From positions 62,001 through 126,000 of the forward strand of contig NZ_QOVG01000004.1 in the NCBI RefSeq assembly GCF_010119615.1: a DNA stretch of 64,000 nucleotides, written 5' to 3'. Numbering within the stretch: position 1 is the first letter of the stretch; each line of letters begins with the position of its first letter. The DNA is from Pseudoxanthomonas gei. GTDB taxonomy: Bacteria > Pseudomonadota > Gammaproteobacteria > Xanthomonadales > Xanthomonadaceae. The translations under genes and the position numbers were made by a program. This document shows positions 34,381 to 43,776 of the stretch, piece after piece. Under the pieces are notes generated by a model. The model did no database searches, was not told the origin of the DNA, and saw only the letters and a list, made by a program, of their open reading frames with translations.

Positions 34381-35892
34381 TCATGCGCCACGCTCCAGGC
34401 GGGCGATCTCCTCGGCGCGGGCTGCCAGGATCAGCGCCTTGGCGCGATCCTCGTCCAGGCCTTCGATACCGAACTCGACGATTTCGTCGGTGCCCAGGTC
34501 GGACAGGTCCTCGCTGGTGCGAACCCCATGCCCGGCCAGCGCATAGGCGGTTTCGTCATCCATGCCTTCCAGCGCCAGCAGGTCTTCGGCCGGCTGGTTC
34601 TCGTCGACTTCCTCTTCCTCGGCCAAAGCCTCGTTGAGCAGCGCGTCGCGGGCGCGGGCACGCAATTCCTCGACGATGTCCTCGTCGAAGCCTTCCACCG
34701 CCAGCAGCTCGCCGACCGGCACGTAGGCGATTTCCTCGACCGTGTTGAAGCCTTCGGCGACCAGGATGGCGGCGATTTCCTCGTCCACTTCCAGCTTGTC
34801 GACGAACAACTGGCGGGCCACGGCCTGCTCTGCCTCGGACTTGGCCGAGACCTGGTCCTGGGTCATCACGTTCAGCTGCCAACCGGTCAGGCGGCTCGCT
34901 AGGCGCACGTTCTGGCCACCCTTGCCGATGGCCTGGGCCAGCCGGTCTTCGGCAACGGCCAGGTCCATGGAATGCTTTTCCTCATCGACGATGATCGACT
35001 GCACTTCCGCCGGGGCCATCGCATTGATGACGAAATTGGCGGCGCTGTCGTTCCACAGCACGATGTCCACGCGCTCGCCATTGAGCTCGTTGGAAACGGC
35101 CTGCACGCGCGAACCGCGCATGCCGATACAGGCGCCGATCGGGTCGGTGCGGGTGTCGTGCGCCAGCACCGCGATCTTGGCGCGGTCACCGGGATCGCGC
35201 GCACAGGCCTTGATCTCGACCAGGCCCTGGCCGACTTCCGGCACTTCCAGCTTGAACAGCTCGATCATGAATTCAGGCGCCGCGCGGCTGATGAACAGCT
35301 GCGGGCCACGCGGCTCGGTACGCACGTCGAACAGGTAGCCGCGCACGCGGTCGCCGGCGCGCAGCGTATCGCGCGGGATGCCCTTGTCCTTGGGGATGAA
35401 GGCCTCGGCGTTGCCGCCCAGGTCCACGAAGATGTTGCCGCGCTCGGCGCGCTTGACGATACCGGTGACCAGCTCGCCGATGCGATCCTTCCATGCATCC
35501 ACGACCTGCGCACGCTCGGCTTCGCGCACGCGCTGCACGATGACCTGCTTGGCGGCCTGGGCGGCAATGCGGCCGAAATCGGGGTTCTCGATCTGCTCTT
35601 CGATGTAGTCGCCGACTTCGGCGCCTTCGCTCTCGTCCTCGGCATCCATCAGGCGGATCTGGAAGTCGGGCGACTCCATGACCACGTCGTCGGCCACCAC
35701 TTCCCAGCGGCGGAAGGTTTCGTATTCACCGGTCTTGTGGTCGATGGTCACCCGGGTCAGCACTTCCTGCTCGGGATAGCGCTTCTTGGCAGCTGATGCC
35801 AGCGCGGCCTCGATGGCATCGAAGATCACTTCGCGCGGCACGCCTTTCTCGTTGGCCACCGCATCCACTACCAGCAACAATTCCTTACTCAT
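34381..35892 (-). CDS. nusA: Transcription termination/antitermination factor NusA
   Basis: A 503-residue NusA that binds RNA polymerase and controls pausing, termination and antitermination. In order it shows the N-terminal polymerase-binding domain (MSKELLLVVDAVANEKGVPREVI), S1 (about 135-200: GELVTGIVKRAERGNIFVDLGG), and two KH domains (DPIGACIGMRGSRVQAVSNELNG split at 252-274, then LAQAIGKGGQNVRLASRLTGW). Two acidic C-terminal repeats follow (EEIAYVPVGELLAVEGFDEDI and DLSDLGTDEIVEFG). It begins 3 bp after the rimP stop. The 129-bp gap before infB contains no gene. Confidence 0.97.
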   Translation of the reverse strand: MSKELLLVVDAVANEKGVPREVIFDAIEAALASAAKKRYPEQEVLTRVTIDHKTGEYETFRRWEVVADDVVMESPDFQIRLMDAEDESEGAEVGDYIEEQIENPDFGRIAAQAAKQVIVQRVREAERAQVVDAWKDRIGELVTGIVKRAERGNIFVDLGGNAEAFIPKDKGIPRDTLRAGDRVRGYLFDVRTEPRGPQLFISRAAPEFMIELFKLEVPEVGQGLVEIKACARDPGDRAKIAVLAHDTRTDPIGACIGMRGSRVQAVSNELNGERVDIVLWNDSAANFVINAMAPAEVQSIIVDEEKHSMDLAVAEDRLAQAIGKGGQNVRLASRLTGWQLNVMTQDQVSAKSEAEQAVARQLFVDKLEVDEEIAAILVAEGFNTVEEIAYVPVGELLAVEGFDEDIVEELRARARDALLNEALAEEEEVDENQPAEDLLALEGMDDETAYALAGHGVRTSEDLSDLGTDEIVEFGIEGLDEDRAKALILAARAEEIARLERGA

Positions 35893-35895
35893 CGT

Positions 35896-36591
35896 TCACT
35901 CCGCGCGCGGCCGCTTGGCCGCCGGTTGGTTGGTTTTTGCCTGGCCCGGTTGCTTGGGGGCCGGTTTCTTGGAAGCCGTTTTTCTGGCTGGTTTTTTCTT
36001 TGCAGCTTTTTTCACTGGCACTGTTTTCTTGGGCGCGACCGCTGCCTTAGCCGCCTTGGCCGCGGCAGCGGGCTTCACCGGCCCGGCCTTCTTGGGCTGC
36101 GGCGCGAAACCCAGCGCCACCCAGTCGGGCATGATCCGCGCCTTGTCCACGTTCTCGAACGCCACGGTCATTTCCGCGTTGTCGACCAGGAACACGATAT
36201 TGCCGCCCTCGATGCGCACGATGGCGCCCTGCAGGCGGCGGCGCCCTTCCTGCGGCAGCCGCAACACCACCTTGGCCGACTCGCCCTGGTGGCGCGCGAA
36301 CTGCGCCAGCGTGAACAGCGGGCGCTCGATGCCTGGCGAGGAGACTTCCAGCGTGTAGTTGCCGGTGATCGGATCCTCGACGTCGAGCTGGGCCGAGACT
36401 TCACGGCTGACCGCTTCGCAGTCCTCGATATTGACCATGCGCGTGGCCAGTTCGGCCTCCACCACGTCGATGTACAACCGCAGCGTGGCGCTGCCTGGCG
36501 CGGGCAGGTATTCGGCGCCCAGCAGCTCCAGGCCCAGGGCATGCACCGTGGGGGCCAGCAGGTTCGCGATTTGTTTGCCCTTGTCGCTCAC
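35896..36591 (-). CDS. rimP: Ribosome maturation factor RimP with basic C-terminal tail
   Basis: A 231-residue RimP for late 30S assembly. Residues 1-165 are the standard two-domain protein ([44 protein letters not shown], then [25 protein letters not shown]). The last ~65 residues are a Lys/Ala/Pro-rich tail ([25 protein letters not shown]) absent from most RimP proteins. The start is GTG 36591 ([10 protein letters not shown]); the open frame runs further upstream, but that sequence contains the tRNA terminator region and is not RimP-like. It is followed at once by nusA. Confidence 0.93.
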   Translation of the reverse strand: MSDKGKQIANLLAPTVHALGLELLGAEYLPAPGSATLRLYIDVVEAELATRMVNIEDCEAVSREVSAQLDVEDPITGNYTLEVSSPGIERPLFTLAQFARHQGESAKVVLRLPQEGRRRLQGAIVRIEGGNIVFLVDNAEMTVAFENVDKARIMPDWVALGFAPQPKKAGPVKPAAAAKAAKAAVAPKKTVPVKKAAKKKPARKTASKKPAPKQPGQAKTNQPAAKRPRAE

Positions 36592-36643
36592 GTAGTGACG
36601 GTTCGCCGTTGCTTGAATGAAAAATGGAGGCCCGGAAACAGCA

Positions 36644-36664
36644 AAGGGCCCTGGTGGGCCCCTT
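36644..36664 (-). terminator. GC hairpin in the rimP leader
   Basis: GGGCCC, TGGT loop, GGGCCC, flanked on the minus strand by AAGG and CTTTG, lies about 55 bp upstream of the rimP start. It could end leftover transcription from the tRNA gene or attenuate the rimP operon. Confidence 0.45.
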
Positions 36665-36733
36665 GTCCGATACTGCTGGATTCCGGTGTGGAGGTGGGAA
36701 CATTCACCTTCACGAGCCCAGGCCTTGGTCAGC

Positions 36734-36758
36734 AAAAAAGCCTCTTTCGGGAGGCTTT
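36734..36758 (-). terminator. Terminator of the initiator tRNA gene
   Basis: On the minus strand AAAGCCTC and GAGGCTTT pair around CCGAA and run into TTTTTT, 20 bp after the tRNA CCA. It is a clear intrinsic terminator. Confidence 0.88.
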
Positions 36759-36777
36759 CCAGTCAAACCGAAAAGCT

Positions 36778-36854
36778 TGGTAGCGGGGGCAGGATTTGAA
36801 CCTGCGACCTTCGGGTTATGAGCCCGACGAGCTGCCAGACTGCTCCACCCCGCA
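36778..36854 (-). tRNA. Initiator tRNA-fMet(CAT)
   Basis: A 77-nt tRNA with encoded CCA and anticodon CAT. Three consecutive G-C pairs (GGG/CCC) close the anticodon loop CTCATAA, the mark of initiator tRNA. The first and last acceptor positions do not pair, also as in initiators, but here they are T1 and T72 instead of the usual C1/A72. The T-arm GCAGGTTCAAATCCTGC is perfect. It lies upstream of rimP, as metY does in E. coli. Confidence 0.95.
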
Positions 36855-36865
36855 TCAGAAGCGGA

Positions 36866-36894
36866 ATTATGGTGACTCGGGCTTTTTATTGCAA
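36866..36894 (-). promoter_or_regulatory. Promoter of the initiator tRNA
   Basis: Reading the minus strand, TTGCAA (36894-36889) and CATAAT (36871-36866) are 17 bp apart. The -10 ends 11 bp before the tRNA 5' end. The promoter lies just after nuoN, so the tRNA does not depend on nuo read-through. Confidence 0.75.
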
Positions 36895-36913
36895 GCCCGG
36901 ATCGCAAATGGGT

Positions 36914-38359
36914 TCATCCAGCGAAGGCGTGCTGGCACCACGCCATGATCGGATTCCAGAAAATTCCGAGCACCAGCAAGGCCAGCGCATTGGCACCGAA
37001 CACCACAGGCACCACGCGATCCTTGCGCACTGGCGGCAGTTCACCGACAGGCTCGTCGAAGTACATGACCTTGATGACGCGCAGGTAATAGAAGCCACCG
37101 ATAACAGCGCAGACCACACCCAGGATGGCCAGCCAGACCAGGCCTGCGTCCACTGCCGCGCCCAGCACCACCAGTTTGGCCCAGAAGCCCAGGAACGGCG
37201 GCACGCCGGCCAGCGACGCCATCACGCACATCACCAGCGCGGCCTGCCACGGATTGCGCGCATTGAGGCCCTTGAAGTCGTCGATGTTCTCGGCTTCGAA
37301 GCCCTGGCGCGACAGCACGATGATGCTGCCGAAAGCCGCCGCCGACATGACCGCGTAGCTGATCGCATAGAACAGGGCAGCGGCATAGCCACGCTCCCCG
37401 CCCCCGGCAAGGCCGAGCAACAGGAAGCCGATGTGCGAGACCGTGGAATAGGCCAGCATGCGCTTGAGGTTGGTCTGCGCTATGGCGATCAGGTTGCCGA
37501 CCACCAGCGAAGCGGCAGCCAGGCCCGCCAGCAACAGCTGCCATTGCTCGGATATCGGCCCTAGGCCGCCTTCCAGCAGCCGGTAGGCCATGGCGAAGGC
37601 AGCGAGCTTGGGGCCGGCGCTGATGAACAGCGTGATCGGCGTGGGCGCGCCCTGGTACACATCCGGCAACCACATGTGGAACGGCGCGGCCCCAAGCTTG
37701 AAAGCCAGGCCCGCGACCAGGAACACCACGCCAGTCAGCAGCAGGGTCCGGTCTGCCACGTGCGCCGATGCGGCATGGATGCCGGCTAGGTCAAGCGTGC
37801 CGGTGGCGCCATACACCAGCGACATGCCGTACAGCAGCAGGCCGGAGGCCAGCGAACCAAGCACGATGTATTTCATGCCCGCTTCGGCGGAAAGGCCATC
37901 ATCGCGATTGAGGGCGACCAGTGCGTACGAACACAGCGCCAGCAACTCCAGGCCCAGATAGACCATCACCAGGTTGCCGGCAGAAACCAGCATCATCATG
38001 CCGGCCGTGGCCAGCAGCACCAGCACCGGCACCTCGCCAACGTAAAGTTTGCGTTCGCGCAGGTACGGCCAGGCATACAGCAACGACAGTGCACTGACGG
38101 CCAGGATCACCACCTTGCTTACATCGGCCATGACGTCGCGCACGAACATGCCGTTGAATACCGTGCCCTGCCCGCCCACGCCGCAGGCGATCATGGCCAG
38201 CACGCCGGCCAGCACTAGCAGCGACAGCATATGGGTCAGCCCACGGCGCGCGTCGTCTAGGAACAGGTCGAGCATCAGCAGCGCGAAGGCGCCCCCGATC
38301 AGCACCAGCTCTGGCAGCAGCGGCATCAGGTCGGCGGTGGTGGACAGCGTAATGGTCAT
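36914..38359 (-). CDS. nuoN: NADH-quinone oxidoreductase subunit N
   Basis: A 481-residue antiporter-like membrane subunit of respiratory complex I, one of the proton channels of the membrane arm. About 14 hydrophobic spans are visible. The conserved GLELLALCSYALVALNRDD, the Lys-bearing GLAFKLGAAPFHMWLPDVYQGAPTP segments and LKRMLAYSTVSHIGFLLLG identify the family. It is the last gene of the operon and starts 9 bp after the nuoM stop. Confidence 0.97.
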   Translation of the reverse strand: MTITLSTTADLMPLLPELVLIGGAFALLMLDLFLDDARRGLTHMLSLLVLAGVLAMIACGVGGQGTVFNGMFVRDVMADVSKVVILAVSALSLLYAWPYLRERKLYVGEVPVLVLLATAGMMMLVSAGNLVMVYLGLELLALCSYALVALNRDDGLSAEAGMKYIVLGSLASGLLLYGMSLVYGATGTLDLAGIHAASAHVADRTLLLTGVVFLVAGLAFKLGAAPFHMWLPDVYQGAPTPITLFISAGPKLAAFAMAYRLLEGGLGPISEQWQLLLAGLAAASLVVGNLIAIAQTNLKRMLAYSTVSHIGFLLLGLAGGGERGYAAALFYAISYAVMSAAAFGSIIVLSRQGFEAENIDDFKGLNARNPWQAALVMCVMASLAGVPPFLGFWAKLVVLGAAVDAGLVWLAILGVVCAVIGGFYYLRVIKVMYFDEPVGELPPVRKDRVVPVVFGANALALLVLGIFWNPIMAWCQHAFAG

Positions 38360-38368
38360 CGTTGTTCC

Positions 38369-39892
38369 TTACAGCTTGCTGTTGACGAGCTGCATTGCGA
38401 GTTGCTGGATCGCCGGCTCCATCAGGTCGGTGAGCGGCTTGGGCCACAGGCCGATGGCGAGCACGCCGATTGCGAATACGCCCAGCACCAGCATTTCGCG
38501 GCCATTGATGTCCTTGAGCTCGGCCACATGGCTGTTGGCCACTTCGCCATACATCACCCGCTTTACCAGCCACAGCGTGTATGCGGCACCGATTATCAGC
38601 GTGGTCGCGGCTACCAGGGCGATGAAGGGGTGGTCCTGGAAGCTCGCCACGATCACCATGAACTCGCCTACGAAACCGCTGGTTCCGGGCAAGCCCGCGT
38701 TGGCCATGGCGAAGAACACGAACAGCACCGCGAACCACGGCATCACGTTGGCGACGCCGCCGTAGTCGCGGATCATGCGCGTGTGCATGCGGTCGTAGAG
38801 CACGCCGACGCACGAGAACATCGCGCCAGAGATGAAACCGTGCGAAATCATCTGCACCATCGAACCCTGCAGGCCCAGGCGGGCGCCATCCAGGTTGCCG
38901 TCGCGCATCATGCCGAAGGCCACGAAGATACCCAGGGTGACGAAGCCCATGTGCGAGACCGACGAATAGGCGATCAGCTTCTTCATGTCGTCCTGTACCA
39001 GTGCCACCAGGCCCACGTAGACCACACCGATAAGCGACAGCACGATGACCAGCCAGGCCCACTCATGTCCGGCGTCCGGCAGGATCGGCAGGGTGAACCG
39101 CAGGAAGCCGTAGCCGCCGATCTTCAGCATGATCGCCGCCAGGATCACCGAACCTGCCGTGGGGGCTTCGACGTGGGCATCCGGCAACCAGGTGTGGACC
39201 GGGAACATCGGCACCTTGACCGCGAACGCGACCAGGAAGGCGAAGAACAGCCAGGTCTGTTCCTTTGCGTTGAGCGGCAGCTGGTACAGGTCGGCGAACT
39301 GGAAGCTGCCACCCTTCAGGTACAGGTACACCAGGCCCACCAGCATCAGCACCGAGCCGAGGAAGGTGTACAGGAAGAACTTGATCGAGGCATAGATGCG
39401 GCGCGGCCCGCCCCAGACGCCGATGATCAGGAACATCGGGATCAGCATCGCTTCGAAGAACACGTAGAAAAGCATCGCGTCGGTGGCGCAGAACACGCCG
39501 ATCATCATGCCTTCAAGGAACAGGAACGCCGCCACGTACTGGCTGACGCGCTTCTCTATCACCGTCCACGCGCCAATCAGCGCCAGCGCGGTGGTCAACG
39601 TGGTCAACACGATCAGCGCGATGGAAATACCATCCGCGCCCAGGTTGTAGCCGATCTTGTAGGAAGGTACCCAGGCGTGCTGCTCGACGAACTGCATGGC
39701 GGGATTGGCCGCATCCATCCCGGTCAACAAGCCGATGCTGGCGACGAACGTCGCCAACGCCACGCCCAACGCCGTCCAGCGCGCCGCGGATGCGCGGTTG
39801 TTGCCCAGGGCAAGCACCAGCGCGCCGCCCAGCATGGGCAACCAGATCAATACACTAAGCAAAGGCCAGTTCGACACGTATTGGTAATCCAT
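38369..39892 (-). CDS. nuoM: NADH-quinone oxidoreductase subunit M
   Basis: A 507-residue antiporter-like proton-pumping subunit of complex I. Clear family stretches are FFEAMLIPMFLIIGVWGG (channel Glu), VKVPMFPVHTWLPDAHVEAPT and KKLIAYSSVSHMGFVTLG. I start at ATG 39892 (MDYQYVSNWPLL); the open frame upstream has no similarity. The gene lies between nuoL (19-bp gap) and nuoN (9-bp gap) on one transcript. Confidence 0.97.
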   Translation of the reverse strand: MDYQYVSNWPLLSVLIWLPMLGGALVLALGNNRASAARWTALGVALATFVASIGLLTGMDAANPAMQFVEQHAWVPSYKIGYNLGADGISIALIVLTTLTTALALIGAWTVIEKRVSQYVAAFLFLEGMMIGVFCATDAMLFYVFFEAMLIPMFLIIGVWGGPRRIYASIKFFLYTFLGSVLMLVGLVYLYLKGGSFQFADLYQLPLNAKEQTWLFFAFLVAFAVKVPMFPVHTWLPDAHVEAPTAGSVILAAIMLKIGGYGFLRFTLPILPDAGHEWAWLVIVLSLIGVVYVGLVALVQDDMKKLIAYSSVSHMGFVTLGIFVAFGMMRDGNLDGARLGLQGSMVQMISHGFISGAMFSCVGVLYDRMHTRMIRDYGGVANVMPWFAVLFVFFAMANAGLPGTSGFVGEFMVIVASFQDHPFIALVAATTLIIGAAYTLWLVKRVMYGEVANSHVAELKDINGREMLVLGVFAIGVLAIGLWPKPLTDLMEPAIQQLAMQLVNSKL

Positions 39893-39911
39893 CAGTTGAG
39901 CGTTACAGCGT

Positions 39912-42200
39912 TCATTGCCAGAAACGCATGAGCACGGCCAGCAGTGCAATCAGGCCAAGGATCATTGCGAAGGCGTAGTGGTAGAGCAGACCCGATTGGG
40001 TACGCCGCAGCAGGCTGGCGGCCAGGTCCACAAGCCTGGCACTGCCATTGACCGCCGCACCATCGATCACCGTCCGGTCGACCGCGCTGGACAGCTTGCC
40101 CAACGCCAGGCCACCGCCGGCAAGGCCGCCGATCCATAGCGAATCCATCCAGTACTTCTGTTCCAGGATGTTGGCCAGGAACGCGCCGACACGGCTGTTG
40201 CGCATGCGCGCGGGCCATTCGGGCGACAGCAGGACATACAGGACCGTCGCCAGTGCAAAGCCGGCCAGCGCCAGCCAGAACGGCGCCGCCTTCATGCCAT
40301 GTATCGCGAAGGCGACCGGGCCGTGGAATTCCTGCTTCAAGGCCATCACCGTGTCGCGGATGGAGAACGGCGCGTTCGGATCGGTGTTTATGAAGTCGAT
40401 GGCGCCCAGGAAGAACGGCACCTGCGCGTGGTGCCCGCTCCAGTCGGTACCGAACAGCATCGGCCCGATGGTGAAGAAGCCGATCGCGATCGACGGAATC
40501 GCCAGCAGGATCAACGGCACTGTCACTACCCAGGGCGATTCATGCGGCTCATGTGCGCCGTGGTGGCCGTGATCGTCATGGCCGTGCCCCTCAACGGCGT
40601 GCTCCTCAACGGCATGCCCATCAACGGCATGCGCATGCTGCGCCCCGGCGTGCACGTCGTGGCCATGGCCGCTGTCGGCAGCGTGCGCATCGCGGAAACG
40701 CTCCTTGCCGTGGAAGGTCAGGTACAGCAGGCGGAAGCTGTAGAAGCTGGTGATGAACACGCCCAGCAGCACGGCCCAGTAACCGTAGTTGGCGATCCAG
40801 GCGCTGGGGCCGTGGACGTCCTGCGGCGCCATAGCGCCCAGCTCGGCCAGCTTGTGCGCGAATTCGCCCGCCGCTTCCTGGTGGTGCTTGGCCGCCTCGA
40901 TGATGGTGTCCTTGGAATAGAACCCCGAGAAGAACGGCGTGCCGACCAGCGCCAGGGTGCCGATCCACATGGTCGCGAAAGTGATCGGCATGTACTTGCG
41001 CAGACCGCCCATCTTGCGCATGTCCTGCTCGTGATGCATGGCGATGATCACCGAGCCTGCGCCGAGGAACAGCAAAGCCTTGAAGAACGCATGGGTCATC
41101 AGGTGGAACACCGCCGCCGAATAGGCCGACACACCTAGTGCCACGGTCATGTAACCGAGCTGCGACAGCGTCGAATAGGCCACGACGCGCTTGATGTCGT
41201 TCTGCACGATACCGATCAGGCCGGTGAACAGCGCCGTGGTGGCGCCGATGAACAGGACGAAGTCCAGGGCGGTCTGCGACAGCTCGAACAATGGCGACAT
41301 GCGCGCCACCATGAAGATGCCAGCGGTGACCATGGTCGCGGCGTGGATCAGCGCCGAGATGGGCGTCGGGCCTTCCATCGAATCAGGCAGCCACACGTGC
41401 AACGGCACCTGCGCGGACTTGCCCATGGCACCGATGAACAGGCAGATGCAGATGACGGTGACGATGGACCAGACGAGCGGCTGGTCCAGGACCTGCCAGG
41501 TGGACCCGAACAGCGATATCGCGCCCGACCACACCTGCACCATCCTGCCACCCAGCAGTGGCGCATTGGCAAACACTTCGGCGTAGTCCAGCGTGCCGAA
41601 CATCGCCAGCACGCCGGCGATGCCGAGCAGGAAGCCGAAGTCACCGACCCGGTTGACCAGGAAGGCCTTGAGGTTGGCGAAGATCGCACTGGGCCGCTTG
41701 AACCAGAAACCGATCAGCAGGTACGACACCAGGCCCACTGCTTCCCAGCCGAAGAACAGCTGCAGGAAGTTGTTGCTCATCACCAGCATGAGCATGGAGA
41801 AGGTGAACAGCGAGATGTAGCTGAAGAAGCGCTGGTAGCCCGGATCCTCGGCCATGTAGCCGATAGTGTAGACGTGGACCAGCAGCGACACGAAGGTCAC
41901 CACCACCATCATCATCGCGGTCAGCTTGTCGATCATGAAGCCGACATGCGCGTCGAAATTGCCGACCTGGAAGAACGTGTAGACGTTCTGGTTGAACGGC
42001 GAGGCACCCTGCGCCACCAGCTGGTACAGCACCCACGACGACAGCGCGCAACTGGCCGCAACGCCCAGGATGGTGATCCAGTGCGCGCCGGCGCGGCCCA
42101 CCTGGCGCCCGAACAGGCCGGCCACGATGCTGCCGACCAGCGGCGCCAGCACGATGGCCAGCAGCACATTCTTGGAGAGGAGGATTTCCAGACCCGTCAT
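39912..42200 (-). CDS. nuoL: NADH-quinone oxidoreductase subunit L with His-rich loop
   Basis: A 762-residue distal proton-pumping subunit of complex I, carrying the lateral helix at its C-terminus. Family stretches include FFGWEAVGLVSYLLIGFWF, SAQVPLHVWLPDSMEGPTP and IKRVVAYSTLSQLGYMTVALG. The protein is much longer than E. coli NuoL (613 residues). Part of the excess is a hydrophilic loop at about 504-554 with 15 histidines in roughly 50 residues (for example VEGHGHDDHGHHGAH), between two membrane spans. The rest of the subunit looks intact. Confidence 0.96.
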   Translation of the reverse strand: MTGLEILLSKNVLLAIVLAPLVGSIVAGLFGRQVGRAGAHWITILGVAASCALSSWVLYQLVAQGASPFNQNVYTFFQVGNFDAHVGFMIDKLTAMMMVVVTFVSLLVHVYTIGYMAEDPGYQRFFSYISLFTFSMLMLVMSNNFLQLFFGWEAVGLVSYLLIGFWFKRPSAIFANLKAFLVNRVGDFGFLLGIAGVLAMFGTLDYAEVFANAPLLGGRMVQVWSGAISLFGSTWQVLDQPLVWSIVTVICICLFIGAMGKSAQVPLHVWLPDSMEGPTPISALIHAATMVTAGIFMVARMSPLFELSQTALDFVLFIGATTALFTGLIGIVQNDIKRVVAYSTLSQLGYMTVALGVSAYSAAVFHLMTHAFFKALLFLGAGSVIIAMHHEQDMRKMGGLRKYMPITFATMWIGTLALVGTPFFSGFYSKDTIIEAAKHHQEAAGEFAHKLAELGAMAPQDVHGPSAWIANYGYWAVLLGVFITSFYSFRLLYLTFHGKERFRDAHAADSGHGHDVHAGAQHAHAVDGHAVEEHAVEGHGHDDHGHHGAHEPHESPWVVTVPLILLAIPSIAIGFFTIGPMLFGTDWSGHHAQVPFFLGAIDFINTDPNAPFSIRDTVMALKQEFHGPVAFAIHGMKAAPFWLALAGFALATVLYVLLSPEWPARMRNSRVGAFLANILEQKYWMDSLWIGGLAGGGLALGKLSSAVDRTVIDGAAVNGSARLVDLAASLLRRTQSGLLYHYAFAMILGLIALLAVLMRFWQ

Positions 42201-42207
42201 CGGTGCA

Positions 42208-42513
42208 TCAGCCTTTCAAGGTATCTACTTCGGCCACGTTGATCGTGCGCCGGGTGCGGAACAGGGTGACCAGGATCGCCAGGCCGATCGCGGCCTCGGC
42301 GGCGGCCACGGTCAGGATGAAGAACACGAAGATCTGCCCGTCGGGGTCGCCGAACTGGCGCGAGAAGGCGATGAAGTTGATGTTCACCGCAAGCAGCATC
42401 AGCTCGATGGACATCAGCAGCACGATGATGTTCTTGCGATTGAGGAAGATGCCGGCAACGCTGATGCAGAACAGCACCGCGCCCAGCGCAAGCAGGTGGC
42501 CGAGCGCGATCAT
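42208..42513 (-). CDS. nuoK: NADH-quinone oxidoreductase subunit K
   Basis: A 101-residue MrpC-like subunit of complex I with three membrane helices. The buried glutamates of the proton path are seen in [17 protein letters not shown] and [20 protein letters not shown] 42513 overlaps the nuoJ stop by 4 bp, so translation is coupled. Confidence 0.96.
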   Translation of the reverse strand: MIALGHLLALGAVLFCISVAGIFLNRKNIIVLLMSIELMLLAVNINFIAFSRQFGDPDGQIFVFFILTVAAAEAAIGLAILVTLFRTRRTINVAEVDTLKG

Positions 42514-43169
42514 GGCCTGGACTCCGTTTCGTCGGTCGCGGGCGGAACGATGAGGGTCTCGCGCACCGGATTCTCCACCGCGACATCGACCATGCGCAGG
42601 CGATCGGAGGCCTTGACGCGGGACTGCTCGGCCGGATCCTGCTTCTTGATGCCCGTGCGCTTGCGCAGGGTGAGCATCACCGCGGCAACCACCGCCACGG
42701 TCAGGATCACCGCGGCGAATTCGAAGGGCAGCAGGAACTTGGTGAACAGGGTGCGTGCCAGCCAGGCCGTATTGGAAACATCGGCCGCCTCGGAAGCGGC
42801 ATTGACCGCATACGGCGTCGCCAGCTTTGCCTTGAAGCCGATCAGGGTCAGGATCTCCACCAGCATCACCACCGCCACCAGCAGGCCCACCGGCAGGTAG
42901 CGGACCCAGCCCTCGCGCAGCTTGACCACGTCGATGTCCAGCATCATCACCACGAACAGGAACAGCACCATGACCGCGCCCACGTAGACCACGACCAGCG
43001 CCACGGCGAGGAACTCGGCCCCGACCAGCAGCCAGACGCAGGCCATGGAGAAGAACGTGAGGATCAGGCACAGCACCGCATGCACGGGGTTGCGCACGCT
43101 GATGACACCACCGGCGGCGACGACCGCGACCGTGGCGAACAGATAAAAGAAGGCAAGCAGCAGATCCAT
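42510..43169 (-). CDS. nuoJ: NADH-quinone oxidoreductase subunit J
   Basis: A 219-residue membrane subunit of complex I with five hydrophobic spans. The conserved third-helix motif [22 protein letters not shown] is present. Two adjacent ATG codons exist (43172 and 43169). I prefer 43169 because GAGG then lies at a workable distance. The last ~45 residues are a charged tail ([17 protein letters not shown]) longer than usual. It overlaps nuoK by 4 bp. Confidence 0.95.
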   Translation of the reverse strand: MDLLLAFFYLFATVAVVAAGGVISVRNPVHAVLCLILTFFSMACVWLLVGAEFLAVALVVVYVGAVMVLFLFVVMMLDIDVVKLREGWVRYLPVGLLVAVVMLVEILTLIGFKAKLATPYAVNAASEAADVSNTAWLARTLFTKFLLPFEFAAVILTVAVVAAVMLTLRKRTGIKKQDPAEQSRVKASDRLRMVDVAVENPVRETLIVPPATDETESRP

Positions 43170-43176
43170 CATGACC

Positions 43177-43665
43177 TCAGCGGAAGGCGGCGTCGGCGGC
43201 GCGGCGCTCGGCGATCTCGGCTTCCAGCCGGTCCCCGATCGCCAGCAACTGCGGCTTGGTGACGATGTTCTCGCCACGGTTCTCGAAGTGGTATTCCAGG
43301 ATGTGGGTTTCCACGATGGAATCCACCGGGCAGCTTTCCTCGCAGAAACCGCAGTAGATGCACTTGAACAGGTCGATGTCATAGCGCGTGGTGCGGCGCG
43401 TGCCGTCCTCGCGCTTTTCCGAATCGATGGTGATCGCCAGCGCCGGGCACACCGCCTCGCACAACTTGCAGGCGATGCAGCGTTCCTCGCCGTTCGGGTA
43501 GCGGCGCAGCGCGTGCAGGCCGCGGAAACGCGGCGACTGCGGGAACTTCTCCATCGGGTACATCACCGTGTACTTCGGCTTGAACGTGTACTTGAAGGTC
43601 AGCCACAGGCCGCCGAGCAGTTCCAGCAGCATCAGGCTCTTGAGGTAATGGGTAAACCTGTTCAT
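43177..43665 (-). CDS. nuoI: NADH-quinone oxidoreductase subunit I
   Basis: A 162-residue ferredoxin-like subunit holding two 4Fe-4S clusters (N6a and N6b) that pass electrons towards the quinone site. Both motifs are perfect: [12 protein letters not shown] and [12 protein letters not shown]. The amphipathic N-terminus [21 protein letters not shown] and the [13 protein letters not shown] segment are typical. The true start is ATG 43665. An 86-bp duplicated copy of this start region sits upstream, with ATG changed to ATC. Confidence 0.97.
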   Translation of the reverse strand: MNRFTHYLKSLMLLELLGGLWLTFKYTFKPKYTVMYPMEKFPQSPRFRGLHALRRYPNGEERCIACKLCEAVCPALAITIDSEKREDGTRRTTRYDIDLFKCIYCGFCEESCPVDSIVETHILEYHFENRGENIVTKPQLLAIGDRLEAEIAERRAADAAFR

Positions 43666-43776
43666 CACTCGGACGCCCTTTTCGAACACGACACCGCCCG
43701 GAGCTGCATTGGCAGCATCAGGCTCTCGAAGCAATGGGACACTTTATTGATCACTCAGACGCCCTTCTCGAACACG
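43626..43776. repeat. 86-bp-offset tandem duplication across the nuoH-nuoI junction
   Basis: 43626-43690 and 43712-43776 match at about 53 of 65 bases without gaps, offset by 86 bp, with weaker similarity in the remaining 21 bp. The right copy carries the end of nuoH with its TGA and, where nuoI would start, ATC. The left copy carries the working nuoI ATG and CGA in place of the TGA. Confidence 0.9.
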
